DNA from: Candidatus Bathyarchaeota archaeon
Lineage (GTDB): Archaea; Thermoproteota; Bathyarchaeia; Bathyarchaeales; UBA233
Assembly (NCBI GenBank): GCA_025057795.1
Contig: JANXEP010000023.1
Coordinates: 1 to 51,480, forward strand
Direction of reading: 5' to 3'
DNA: 51,480 nt
This document shows, piece after piece, positions 39,041-48,741 of the stretch; the first letter of the stretch is position 1, and every line of letters begins with the position of its first letter. The notes under the pieces were generated by a model. That model was not told the origin of the DNA and did no database searches. It saw nothing but the letters and a program-made list of their open reading frames with translations. The position numbers were made by a program, and so were the translations under genes.

Positions 39041-41299
39041 ATGACGGATACGCTTAATAGGCGTAATGAAACTTTCATGGCGTTAGGCATCTTTGTCTTC
39101 TCCATAATTTATCGGACACTTATTCTGCAAAACGGCGGACTTCCCCCTGGACCAGATGTTGGATTACACAACAGCATAATTAATTCCATTGTCTTGAAAA
39201 GTGGGAACTTTTTGTGGAACTACTACCACATGGGAGGTGGGCCTTCGCTAACTCACCCGGGCTTCCATATTTTCGCGGCTTATCTCTGGTTAATAACTGG
39301 GATGCCCACTTACATGGTGCAGTGCACGGTTGCGGTGTTGTTCTCCTCTTTAACTGTGCTTTCCGCCTTTCTCTTAACAAGGTCTGCGTGGAAACTACCC
39401 CTTGCCTCCTTAACAGCAGCGTTTCTGGCAGCTTTGTCGAGATACGATATTGAGATGATATCGTGGGGCGGCTACCCAAATGTAGTTACGTTGTCCATTA
39501 TACCATTGATTTTTTACATGCCCTTCAGAGAAGAGGTTTCCCACAGAGTTTCGCTGGCCACGTCCTCCCTCCTCATAGGAACCATTTTCATAACCCATTC
39601 GTTGAGCGCGTTAACATTCGCGTGTATAACTATCCCCTTCCTAATTCTTTCCTCCCTTGTTCCAAGGAGGCCACCGGATGCAGATAAGAAGACACGGGTT
39701 ATATTGACCGCATCTATAGTGCTCGGCCTTTTAATAGCTTCTCCTTTCATCGTTCACGTTTTTCCAGTTTATATAGAGAATGTGGGGATGGGAATGTTCA
39801 CAGGCGCCATAAGCGAGAGTCAGAGGGCTATCCTACTTACCAGAGTGCCACCGTTATACTTGGTGTTTTTGGCTTTGGTGCCAACCTTTTCATTTCTTGT
39901 GTTCGCCAAACGGTGTAGAGGCGCCTTTCTGGATAATGTCGGGCTTCTGTTTAGTTTATGGATTTTTGTGCCCGCGCTTTTAACACAGTCTTTTAGGGTT
40001 GGCCTTTACACGGATTATCTACGTTTTCTCCACTTCCTAATTTTCCCGCTTACGGTTTTCTTTGCCCTTTTAACCCATTACACTTGTAGTTTTCTCGCCG
40101 ATGTCGCAGCTACCTTTGCGCACGTCAAGGGCTTCCCATTTGATAGAGTAAAGTTTAACTCAATTTTCATGGCTGCGGCCCTAACTTTTTACACGTTTGG
40201 TTTTGTTCCATTTTTTTCAAGCCCGGAAGGGGGATTTCATATAGCAGACTATTACCGAGTGGCATATCCTCAAGAATTTGAGGCCATAAAGTGGATTAAA
40301 GAAGAAACTTCTGCGGGGGCTCTTTTCGTCTCCAACCACGGTTATGGGTGGTGGATATCAGGTTTTGGGCAGCGAGCCACTTTCACATCCACAGACCCGC
40401 AGTTTTTAATGATTCCCCACGAGTTTAACGCGTCTTACGTTGCGAGAACCTTGCTTAAAACAAACTTCATTTTAAACAACGGTTTCATTGAAATAGCCGA
40501 AGACGGAGGTCATGTTGGCAGGTATAACCCAAGGATATCGATAAACTGCACAAAATTCTTGGAGCCCTATCCAATGCTCTTTTTCAACGAGAGCGATTTG
40601 ATAATCTTCCATAATGTGGACGGCAACCCAAGAGCGGTGATGGCAACAGCAATTCCCATGAAAAACTTGACCCTCGAAACAACCAATACGTCGGCATGCA
40701 TAACCATCAAGAGGCTGAACGCCCAATTGAGTTTAACGCGCCGCGTGGAGGTCTTAAAGGGTGCGAAATTTGTTATGATCTTCTTATCCATAGAAAGTCT
40801 AAGCAATGAAGTTTCCATTCAACATGTTCGAATGCTACTGCAGGCGCGAGGCACCGTTTTCCAGTTAGAACAGACCATGGGCTTTTGGGACGAAAGTGCA
40901 GGAGTGCTTGCCCAATTAATGCTTGAGGGCAGACAGCCTTTGGCCAAAGTTTTCAAGGTAGAGGGGGCCAACTATGTGGAGCTTTTTTACAGTTCGGAGA
41001 ACGCCCAGATAATCGAAATAAAAATGATTGTCGGAGGATTCGAAATTGAAAAATTTGAAAGCAAAAATGTCAAGGATCTGCTAGTTAACATGACTCGTTC
41101 ATGGCAAGACGCGGAATCGTCAAACATGCCCATTAAAATCTTTGACTATCGAGAAGTGATAAGGTCTAATGGGATAGCTTTCATTGCATGCCAGCGTAAA
41201 ACATGCGACATTGAACGTTTTGCAAGTGACCCCATGTTTAACCTGGTCTACATAAACGATAGGGTGGCAATTTTTAAGGTTCGAAAGCAAAATGGATAA
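39041..41299 (+). CDS. GT-C-like multi-pass membrane glycosyltransferase
   Basis: A 752-residue protein with about ten membrane helices in the first 400 residues and a large extracytoplasmic C-terminal domain. The first loop contains LPPGPDVGLHNSIINSI, with the acidic residue expected near the active site of GT-C enzymes, and later helices are AGYLW/GGYP-like (ISWGGYPNVVTLSII). These features resemble oligosaccharyl- or mannosyl-transferases of archaeal surface glycan synthesis. No clear WWDYG motif is visible. It is followed by a second, shorter-range homologue that overlaps its stop. Confidence 0.65.
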   Translation: MTDTLNRRNETFMALGIFVFSIIYRTLILQNGGLPPGPDVGLHNSIINSIVLKSGNFLWNYYHMGGGPSLTHPGFHIFAAYLWLITGMPTYMVQCTVAVLFSSLTVLSAFLLTRSAWKLPLASLTAAFLAALSRYDIEMISWGGYPNVVTLSIIPLIFYMPFREEVSHRVSLATSSLLIGTIFITHSLSALTFACITIPFLILSSLVPRRPPDADKKTRVILTASIVLGLLIASPFIVHVFPVYIENVGMGMFTGAISESQRAILLTRVPPLYLVFLALVPTFSFLVFAKRCRGAFLDNVGLLFSLWIFVPALLTQSFRVGLYTDYLRFLHFLIFPLTVFFALLTHYTCSFLADVAATFAHVKGFPFDRVKFNSIFMAAALTFYTFGFVPFFSSPEGGFHIADYYRVAYPQEFEAIKWIKEETSAGALFVSNHGYGWWISGFGQRATFTSTDPQFLMIPHEFNASYVARTLLKTNFILNNGFIEIAEDGGHVGRYNPRISINCTKFLEPYPMLFFNESDLIIFHNVDGNPRAVMATAIPMKNLTLETTNTSACITIKRLNAQLSLTRRVEVLKGAKFVMIFLSIESLSNEVSIQHVRMLLQARGTVFQLEQTMGFWDESAGVLAQLMLEGRQPLAKVFKVEGANYVELFYSSENAQIIEIKMIVGGFEIEKFESKNVKDLLVNMTRSWQDAESSNMPIKIFDYREVIRSNGIAFIACQRKTCDIERFASDPMFNLVYINDRVAIFKVRKQNG

Positions 41300-41312
41300 G
41301 CTGGAGGGAAAC

Positions 41313-43586
41313 ATGCGCGTGGAAAAACAACGGAAAGTCTTTCTGCTGCTTTTCTCCACGTTGATAGTGCTTATTTTTTACATGTTGCTGTCCTCAAACG
41401 GTGTTATTCTTGGAAACGACCCTGCTGTTCACTTTTTAAAAGCGAGCGAAATATTGAGGTCTGGGAGAATTTCGCTTTCCGAAATTGCTTGGTGGCCTCC
41501 ACAGTACAGCACACTTTTGGCGGAATACATTATATTTACAGGCGCATCCAGCTTTGAACACGTTATTGTGCTGATTAAACTATTAACTGCTACTTTCAAC
41601 TGGCTGATGGTTCTCTCGGTTTATATGCTGGGCAAAAGGCTTGTTGATGAAAACGTAGGCATAATAGCTTCTTCACTGTTACTGCTATGTTTCCCATTAT
41701 ATGAAATCAATTTTTGGGGAGGTTACCCAAGCCTTCTCAGCATAGTTTACATGTATTTGCTACTTTTCTATTTGTCAACGAAAAGAAAGGGCTTACCCGA
41801 TAAAATTGTGGCGTTCTTTACAGCTTTCTCTCTGGTCCTAACACACCAGCTTGCAGCATTTTTAACTATGGCAATTTTGGTGATCTATACGCTGGTTGCT
41901 CTGATTTTTCTCCGAAGGTCTCTCACAACAACCTTTGTTTTGGCGGGTTTAGGCGCTTTAGCCGCTTTTCTGTTGTGGTACGTTCCGGTTATTATGCCGT
42001 ACATGAATGTTTTTGTGAGTCACATCTTCTTTAGTGAAAAATCATACCTAAATTTAACTTGGCGGGTAACTCCTGAAGTTTTCATCATGAGCTTCGGCTT
42101 TATAATAGTATTTGCGTTTTTAGGCTTTCCGCTGACCTTTTATACCAGCAAAAGAAGGAAAAACTTAGAATTTTACGCGCTTCTCTGCTTAAGTCTTCTA
42201 GTTCCACTGTGTCTTTCTCAATCCTACTTGTTTGGTATACTGCTCCCCTACGACAGATTTGTTTATTGCTTAACGCCTTCAGCCGCTGTCTTTTCCGCTG
42301 CAGTAACCTATATTGTTGTGAGATATGCTATTTCATACGTTATGAACTTGAATTGGAGTTTTTCAAGAAATTGGTTGAAGGTAAAAGCTATAGCCCTCGC
42401 TTTTTTGGTTATTCTGCTTTTTGCGTCCAGATTTCCCGTCCTAACCGGAAGAATTTGCGAGGCTGTTGACTACTACTCCTACCTCAACCCTCAAAGCTAT
42501 AACTCTGCAGTTTGGCTAAATGAGGTTTTCCCCAAGAAAGTGAGCGTGGTTGTTTCAGAAAAACCAGGTCTATTTTTTGGAATAGTTTCTGGAAAACCTA
42601 CGATAATGGAGGTCAACCCCATCATCGAGCGGGAAGCTAACGCTGAAGTGATACTTAACCTTGCTTATGAAGTGGAGCATCCCACAACATTGTTTAGGGT
42701 TTACGAAACACCCATGCCCTACGAACTTGACCAATATAACGTTTTGATTCGTGGAGTATGGAGGAGAGCCGCATTCCTTTTTGACGAGGAGACCTCTGTT
42801 TGCTACTCCAAGGACGGAAAAATATTCACAATAAACCTTCCTAGGCTGGAGCGAAGAATTTTCTGGGATGAAGAAAAAGGCTTTAGAAAGCTCTGCATAT
42901 TATACTCGTCATCTAATGAGTTCACATTAACGGAAAGTATTACAGTAACAGAAAAGAGAATCCCCTTTCATGTAGAATGGACCTTTACACCTTTACACGG
43001 TGGAATTAGTTTTTTGTATTTCAATCTCAGCATACACTTTGATCTTTTCCGCCATTTTGAGAAGGCTTACGTCCCCGGGATACTCTACTGGGAAAGCCCT
43101 TGGAATAAGCCCTCCTACGTTGAAGTAAACCGCAAGTGGGCGTTGGTGAACTTTAACCCGGGGAATCTTCCGAGAAATTACGTTGCCGTTCACGACCCGG
43201 TGAACGGTATATTTTACGCCTTCAAATTTGAAGATTTCCCGGCTTGGGGAAGCCTTGGAGTCCTATCAACAAACCAGATAGATGCTTTGAGGCTGAAGTA
43301 CTGCTTCAATGCAAGCCGAAACTTTTCAATTTCATACTTTGTTGTTGCATTTTCTGAGGAAAGCTTCCCTAAGGTGAGCCTGAACCTTTTTGACGAAGTT
43401 TTCTCCATGAACTTTACCGACAATTTTGCCGTGGCGTACAGGGATTACCGCACATGTGTAAGGGAGAAGGGTGTCCAATTCATAGTCTTTGATAAAGAGA
43501 AGTTTAGGAAGGAGCTACTAAACAACGATTTTCTACAGCTTGTGTTCTCAAACAACCAATATATAGTATGTAAGATTAAACAGTGA
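41313..43586 (+). CDS. second GT-C-like membrane protein
   Basis: A 757-residue protein. ATG 41313 is used because GGAGGG lies 4 nt before it; ATG 41292 (overlapping the previous stop) is an alternative. About ten helices are followed by a beta-rich extracytoplasmic domain. Loop 1 has GVILGNDPAVHFLKASEIL and a later helix INFWGGYPSLLSIVYM, echoing the preceding protein. The two are probably duplicates that work together in envelope glycan or lipid-linked sugar synthesis. Confidence 0.65.
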   Translation: MRVEKQRKVFLLLFSTLIVLIFYMLLSSNGVILGNDPAVHFLKASEILRSGRISLSEIAWWPPQYSTLLAEYIIFTGASSFEHVIVLIKLLTATFNWLMVLSVYMLGKRLVDENVGIIASSLLLLCFPLYEINFWGGYPSLLSIVYMYLLLFYLSTKRKGLPDKIVAFFTAFSLVLTHQLAAFLTMAILVIYTLVALIFLRRSLTTTFVLAGLGALAAFLLWYVPVIMPYMNVFVSHIFFSEKSYLNLTWRVTPEVFIMSFGFIIVFAFLGFPLTFYTSKRRKNLEFYALLCLSLLVPLCLSQSYLFGILLPYDRFVYCLTPSAAVFSAAVTYIVVRYAISYVMNLNWSFSRNWLKVKAIALAFLVILLFASRFPVLTGRICEAVDYYSYLNPQSYNSAVWLNEVFPKKVSVVVSEKPGLFFGIVSGKPTIMEVNPIIEREANAEVILNLAYEVEHPTTLFRVYETPMPYELDQYNVLIRGVWRRAAFLFDEETSVCYSKDGKIFTINLPRLERRIFWDEEKGFRKLCILYSSSNEFTLTESITVTEKRIPFHVEWTFTPLHGGISFLYFNLSIHFDLFRHFEKAYVPGILYWESPWNKPSYVEVNRKWALVNFNPGNLPRNYVAVHDPVNGIFYAFKFEDFPAWGSLGVLSTNQIDALRLKYCFNASRNFSISYFVVAFSEESFPKVSLNLFDEVFSMNFTDNFAVAYRDYRTCVREKGVQFIVFDKEKFRKELLNNDFLQLVFSNNQYIVCKIKQ

Positions 43587-43663
43587 ATAATTATAGCCAG
43601 CTAAGCGCTAAGTGCGGGAAAGTTTAAATTTTTTGTTCGCGAATGAAGTTGAAGGTGTTATAA

Positions 43664-44971
43664 TTGGAAGAAAGGATGAGGCAGGAGATCCTTAACGCGT
43701 ACGAGTTTAGAAAACAGTGGCCGCCCTACACATACCGTGAATATTCGGATGCAACACCGGAACTTCTGGGGGAATTTAAGGAATTCTTGAAAAACGAGAA
43801 CACCAGCAAGAAGGAGATGGAGCTTCAGCCTTGGATCACGTTCTGCGACTCTAGATGCTCTTTCTGCTACTATCCCTCGTCAATGTTTAGGAGTGAAATT
43901 GTAAACCCATACATAGCCGCTTTAAAGAAAGAGCTGAAGATGTATTCTGAAACCCCGTACATCAAGACCAGCGAGTTTGATGAAATTGTTCTCGGCGGTG
44001 GAACTCCCACTGTGCTTTCTGCGGAACAGTTGATAGATATAATCTCGTTTTGCAAGGAGAACTTTAACATAAGTCGAGACTATATGATTAAAATCACGGG
44101 TTCCACCCACAACCTTAACGAGTACAAGCTTAAAAAGTTCGCCGAGTACGGCGTGCTTCAACTAGACGTGGGGGTACAGACGTTCAACAATGATATAAGG
44201 CGTAATCTCTTCATTCAGGACAGCGGGGAACACGCGGAGCACATTATAAGAAGGGCCAGGCAGCTCGGACTTTACGTGTGCATTGATCTAATGTACAATT
44301 TGCCCGGGCAAACAATGGAGATCTGGAGGGAAGACGTCAAAAAAGCCATAGAACTAGAGTTGGAAGGGGTGGACTGCTACCCCCTCGAAGTTTATCCGGG
44401 AACGAAGCTTGAAAAACAGTTAAAGGATGGAGAGTTGCCTCCGCCGGGCGATTGGAGAACGGAAGCCTTAATGTATGTTGAAGCCGTTGAACTGTTCACT
44501 AAGGCCGGCTACATTCCAGTAGGCCATGACCGTTTCACAAGGGTCAGAGAACACATTGAAGAATCATGTCTCAATGGGTGGCCTTGGGCGGGCATATTAA
44601 CAACGGGTGCGGGATGCTTCATGGGTTACCTTGACAAGTTCTCCTATCAAAACATTGAAAACATAAATGAATATCTCGAAAAGGTGCGCCTCGGAGTTTT
44701 CCCGATAGCCAAAATCCACAAGTCCAGCAATGAAGACATGGTCAAGAAAGTTATGGAACGCCTCTACCTACGCTTGCCAGTGGACAAAAAAGAGTTTAAG
44801 GAAAAATTTGGCAAGTTTCCCGAAGAGGTTTTTCCCGACGCTGTAAAAAGGCTTAAAGAAAAAGGCTTAATTGAGGTGGACGACGAGGCTATAAGAATTA
44901 CAAAACTTGGGGACGTTTGGCGGATAAATATCGCTTGGGAGTTCGCAAATGCAAAGGCAATTTTAAACTAA
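43664..44971 (+). CDS. HemN/HemW-like radical SAM protein
   Basis: A 435-residue protein. The radical SAM Cys triad is CDSRCSFCYY, followed by VLGGGTPTVLSAEQLIDII, LQLDVGVQTFN and DLMYNLPGQTMEIWREDV, all typical of the coproporphyrinogen-oxidase-like class. A C-terminal winged-helix-like domain (FPEEVFPDAVKRLKEKGLIEVDD) is present. Many members are not true HemN; some are heme chaperones or methylases. TTG 43664 follows AAGGTG. No other heme gene is nearby. Confidence 0.85.
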   Translation: MEERMRQEILNAYEFRKQWPPYTYREYSDATPELLGEFKEFLKNENTSKKEMELQPWITFCDSRCSFCYYPSSMFRSEIVNPYIAALKKELKMYSETPYIKTSEFDEIVLGGGTPTVLSAEQLIDIISFCKENFNISRDYMIKITGSTHNLNEYKLKKFAEYGVLQLDVGVQTFNNDIRRNLFIQDSGEHAEHIIRRARQLGLYVCIDLMYNLPGQTMEIWREDVKKAIELELEGVDCYPLEVYPGTKLEKQLKDGELPPPGDWRTEALMYVEAVELFTKAGYIPVGHDRFTRVREHIEESCLNGWPWAGILTTGAGCFMGYLDKFSYQNIENINEYLEKVRLGVFPIAKIHKSSNEDMVKKVMERLYLRLPVDKKEFKEKFGKFPEEVFPDAVKRLKEKGLIEVDDEAIRITKLGDVWRINIAWEFANAKAILN

Positions 44972-44985
44972 CTTTTCTTTTCCGT

Positions 44986-46125
44986 TTATGATTCACGCAA
45001 CACTTTAGGCACGTAGGCGCATGCTGGATCCGACTCGAAAATGTCGCCTGTATAAAATTCTGCCCGTGTTCTACACCCGCCGCAAATTTCCCGGTACTCG
45101 CAGACGCCACACTTACCCTTCAAGTTGCTTTTATCCCTCAATTTCAAGTGAAGTTCAGATTGTTGAAGTTCCTCCCAGCACTGCTTCAAAGTTTTTGTAT
45201 TAACATTTCCAATTCTGTAGCCCTCATTGAAGCCGCAGGATCGGAAGTCGCCGTTTTCAGTCACGCTTATGTAGTTTCCGCCTATCGTGCATTTTCCAAG
45301 GAAGCGAGTTGTGAACCAGTCCCAGAAGTCGGAGGGATTCTTCTGGCGGACAATTCTGGCGTAGAAGGGGCTGTAAACGTTCACGTGAACCTTTCCTTCA
45401 TAGCGCTTCGACAGATCGTATAGATGGTTGAAAGTCCATTCATACTCTTCAGGGGAAGGAGCCAAATCCGCAATGTTTTGACCGGCTCTTCCAACAGGCA
45501 CGAGGTTGTGATAGACAACCATTCTTGCGCCGTACTCCGCCCCAAGCTGGAGAGGATGCTCAATAAATTTGTAATTGTAACGATTTAAAGTCACCACTAA
45601 ACAGTCGAGGATCCCGGCTTCTGACAACTTTTCCATTACGGCGAAGGCCTTATCGTAGCTGCCTACTCCTCTGACTTTATCATTAGCTTCTTTAGGCCCG
45701 TCGATGCTTACAGCTGTGTGAACCTCGTTTCTGACGAGGCCGTTAAACATTTTTTCGTTGAAGACAAAACCGCTGGTTATCAAGCTAACTTCAAGGCCAA
45801 CCTTTTTGGCGTAAGCAATAACATCGAAAACGTCCTCTCTTAATAGCGGTTCGCCGCCACTGATCCCAAACCATGGAGAACCAAAGTCATAAACTTGATC
45901 CACAATTTTAAAAGCGTCCTTCGTGTTAACCTCTCCGAAATCACCCGCTTCAAGATTAAAGCTGCAATACGTGCAGGTGCCCACACATCTTCTAGTACAT
46001 CGCCACGTAATCATGTAAAGGGGCGCCCTACTCCGCATCATTCGCATCACGATAGCTATAGGGAAAACCACATCCAATATAAATTTTATCTTACACTCCC
46101 CTAACCGATGCATGGGCAACGTCAA
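44986..46125 (-). CDS. radical SAM/SPASM protein
   Basis: A 379-residue protein. The radical SAM site CVGTCTYCSF is followed by WFGISGGEPLLRED and by a SPASM domain with many Cys (CTIGGNYISV, FRSCGF, CGVCEYREICGGC, DPAC). This form occurs in NirJ/Ahb-type heme enzymes and in peptide-modifying maturases. TTG 46125 overlaps the stop of the upstream gene (TTGA), so the two are co-translated. The first 26 residues may be over-called, because an internal ATG at 46047 is also possible. Confidence 0.85.
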   Translation of the reverse strand: MTLPMHRLGECKIKFILDVVFPIAIVMRMMRSRAPLYMITWRCTRRCVGTCTYCSFNLEAGDFGEVNTKDAFKIVDQVYDFGSPWFGISGGEPLLREDVFDVIAYAKKVGLEVSLITSGFVFNEKMFNGLVRNEVHTAVSIDGPKEANDKVRGVGSYDKAFAVMEKLSEAGILDCLVVTLNRYNYKFIEHPLQLGAEYGARMVVYHNLVPVGRAGQNIADLAPSPEEYEWTFNHLYDLSKRYEGKVHVNVYSPFYARIVRQKNPSDFWDWFTTRFLGKCTIGGNYISVTENGDFRSCGFNEGYRIGNVNTKTLKQCWEELQQSELHLKLRDKSNLKGKCGVCEYREICGGCRTRAEFYTGDIFESDPACAYVPKVLRES

Positions 46126-47174
46126 TGGGGGAAATACCTAAAAGCCTTTAGAAAGCTTTTGGCGAACACCTTGTTTCCATACTTAATCTGCGTGACTTGA
46201 AGGAGATCTTGAGAAATTGGGAGATAATTGAGAATCTGGGTTAACTCGAAGATAGGTGTTTCTTTAAACTCTGCAAAATTTCGGAGGTAAAAAAGTAAAG
46301 CCTGCCGCCGCGAGCCAAAATGAGGTATGAAACGCTCAATCTCTTGCTCTTGACAGATAGCTATGAACCGTTTATACAGATTGTTCAGGTATGAGTCAAC
46401 GGGGTAGTAGGTGGGTGTGCCACCCTTCCACATATAAAGCCTTTCATAGTAGATAAGATATTGAGAGAAATGTTCTTTTAGGAAATTTTCAATTTTTCGT
46501 GGCGCCCTCATGTCGAGGGCTCCGCCCAAAATGAATTTGGCCCCACATTCTCTGGCCGCTTCAACGATTCCCGCAATGTTTTCGTCGTTGTCTGTGATAA
46601 ATGGGATTATCGGGGTTAACCAGACGCCTGCCATTACCCCTGCTTGGGAGAGTTCACGGATAACATCCAACCTCTTTTTGGGGCTGGGCGCGTTTGGTTC
46701 TATGAGCTTGGCAAGTTTTTCGTCTAACGTAGTTATGCTTAATGCAATACAGCAATGAAGCTTCTTGGAGGCTTCGGACAATATGTCCAAGTCTCGTAAG
46801 ACGAGGTCGGATTTTGTGCCCAAAGTAAACGGACAACTATATTCGTTAAGAACCTTCAAAATCTGCCGAGTAACCCCAAACTTTTTCTCAGCTGGCTGAT
46901 ATGGATCAATGGCAACACCCATGTTAAGCATGATTTTCTTTTTAAATAGGCCTAACTCTTTTTCCAACGTCTTTGGCGCATCAACTTTAACATAAATGAA
47001 CGGGGTTCCTTTCTCTGGACGAGTGTTCAAGCCCACCCCTGTATTGCAGTATACACAGTTTAACTCGCAGCCGACGTATGGATCAAAACTTTGTTTTATC
47101 CAAAAGCGGGTTGCCAAAACGCCTAAGTTTGCCAGAACTCTTTTGCATTTAACAGCTTTATATTTGACATACAT
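46122..47174 (-). CDS. SplB-like radical SAM protein
   Basis: A 350-residue protein. SFDPYVGCELNCVYCNT carries the Cys triad. Later IAIDPYQPAEKK-like and IALSITTLDEKLAKLIEP segments match the archaeal family related to spore photoproduct lyase. A photoproduct role is not implied; most archaeal members are uncharacterised. It lies directly upstream of the SPASM gene and overlaps it. Confidence 0.82.
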   Translation of the reverse strand: MYVKYKAVKCKRVLANLGVLATRFWIKQSFDPYVGCELNCVYCNTGVGLNTRPEKGTPFIYVKVDAPKTLEKELGLFKKKIMLNMGVAIDPYQPAEKKFGVTRQILKVLNEYSCPFTLGTKSDLVLRDLDILSEASKKLHCCIALSITTLDEKLAKLIEPNAPSPKKRLDVIRELSQAGVMAGVWLTPIIPFITDNDENIAGIVEAARECGAKFILGGALDMRAPRKIENFLKEHFSQYLIYYERLYMWKGGTPTYYPVDSYLNNLYKRFIAICQEQEIERFIPHFGSRRQALLFYLRNFAEFKETPIFELTQILNYLPISQDLLQVTQIKYGNKVFAKSFLKAFRYFPH

Positions 47175-47320
47175 TGTTTCATCAGCCCATATACAATAAT
47201 AGAGTCTTATTAATTTGTCCGTATTATTCAGTTCCCAAGTTGATTTTAACGGCCTTTTAAAAGACTAAATATTAAAATAGCAATGCAGATTACATAGTCC
47301 CCATCAAAGTGGGGTCTTGA

Positions 47321-48718
47321 ATGGCTAAAAGTGAAGTGAAAGTTGCGTTGGTTAATCCCCCCCTTCTTCCCGGAATGTTTAAGCATCACCCTCTCGTTCC
47401 GTTGGGCTTGGCGTATTTAACCTCCGTTTTGGAAAAGGCTGGATACGAGGTTAAGGTCTTCGATTGTCCACCCCTCGGCTTGAAACACGGGGAACTGATA
47501 AAAATGTTGACTGAATTTTCACCAGATTTTGTCGGCATAACCTGCATGACAATGATGTATCCCTCAGCCGTTCAAGTGGCAACCATGGTTAAAGAAAACT
47601 TGCCAGACACAATAGTGGGCGTCGGCGGGCCCCATGTGACTTTCTATGACGAGGAAACTTTGAGGGAATGCCCCTCCGTGGATCTCGTGGTTAGGGGCGA
47701 AGGGGAGCAGACCATCTTAGAAATTGCAGCTTGCATCAAGGAAAAGAGGAAACTTTCTAACGTTGAGGGGATAACTTTAAGAGAAAACGGAAAAATCATT
47801 AGAACACCCGAAAGGCCACTTATTCAAAACCTCGACGCCTTGCCCTATCCCGCTTATCACTTGTTTCCCATGGACAGCTATCGAATCTACGGAAATAAAA
47901 TTATGCCTATAATAACCAGTAGGGGCTGCCCTTTCCAGTGTTCCTTCTGTGTGACCAGCAGGATGGTTGGCAAAAAGTTTCGAGCCCGAAGCCCCGAAAA
48001 TGTCGTGGATGAGTTGGAGTGGCTTGTTAAAGAACATGACGCTGACGCTGTGTGTTTTTATGATGACACCTTAACCCTAGACAAAAAGCGGATAATTGAA
48101 ATTTGCAATATTATTAGAAAGCGAAAAATCAACGTGGTCTGGGACTGCCAAACCAGAGTCGACCAAATATCTCTTGAAGTTTTAGAGGGAATGGCTAAAG
48201 CTGGCTGTCAACTTGTCAGTTTTGGAGTGGAATCCGGAAGCAATAAAGTGTTGGGCAAAATAGGAAAAGGAACAACAGTTGAACAGAATAAGAAGGCAGT
48301 TATGCTGGCCAAAAAAGTTGGCTTGCTTGTCGCTGTTTCAGTAATAATTGGTTATCCTGGAGAAACCGTTGAAACGGTTAATGAAACATTAAAGTTTCTG
48401 TGGGAAACAAAACCCGACGACGTCTACATTTGTTTCGCGACACCTTACCCCGGAACGAAGCTTCGAAAAATGATTAAGGATATGGGATGGGAAATCTCTA
48501 ATGACTGGAGCAAATATGACACCTTAACGCCTGTCTTCAAGAACCCAGAGCTCCCAGACGAATACATGGTTCGGTTGAGAGAAAACTTCTACAACAAATA
48601 TTATTCACCGTCCTATATCCTCCGCCACCTCTTAAAAAACAACCTTTATGGCCGTGCCATGGCAAGAACCGCTTTGAACCATTTCATTTGGAGAATTAGA
48701 GGCTGGGGAACTGGTTAA
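47321..48718 (+). CDS. B12-binding radical SAM protein
   Basis: A 465-residue protein. The N-terminal B12 domain (VALVNPPLLPGMFK, DFVGITCMTMMYPSAVQ, VGVGGPHVTFYDEE) is followed by Cys203, 207 and 210 (CPFQCSFC), FYDDTLTLDKK, WDCQTRVDQI and GVESGSNKVLGKIG. It is collinear with the protein at 33128-34510 over the full length, a likely duplication. GGGGT before ATG 47321 fixes the start. The substrate is unknown. Confidence 0.9.
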   Translation: MAKSEVKVALVNPPLLPGMFKHHPLVPLGLAYLTSVLEKAGYEVKVFDCPPLGLKHGELIKMLTEFSPDFVGITCMTMMYPSAVQVATMVKENLPDTIVGVGGPHVTFYDEETLRECPSVDLVVRGEGEQTILEIAACIKEKRKLSNVEGITLRENGKIIRTPERPLIQNLDALPYPAYHLFPMDSYRIYGNKIMPIITSRGCPFQCSFCVTSRMVGKKFRARSPENVVDELEWLVKEHDADAVCFYDDTLTLDKKRIIEICNIIRKRKINVVWDCQTRVDQISLEVLEGMAKAGCQLVSFGVESGSNKVLGKIGKGTTVEQNKKAVMLAKKVGLLVAVSVIIGYPGETVETVNETLKFLWETKPDDVYICFATPYPGTKLRKMIKDMGWEISNDWSKYDTLTPVFKNPELPDEYMVRLRENFYNKYYSPSYILRHLLKNNLYGRAMARTALNHFIWRIRGWGTG

Positions 48719-48741
48719 AAAATAAGAAAAAGAGGGAGATG

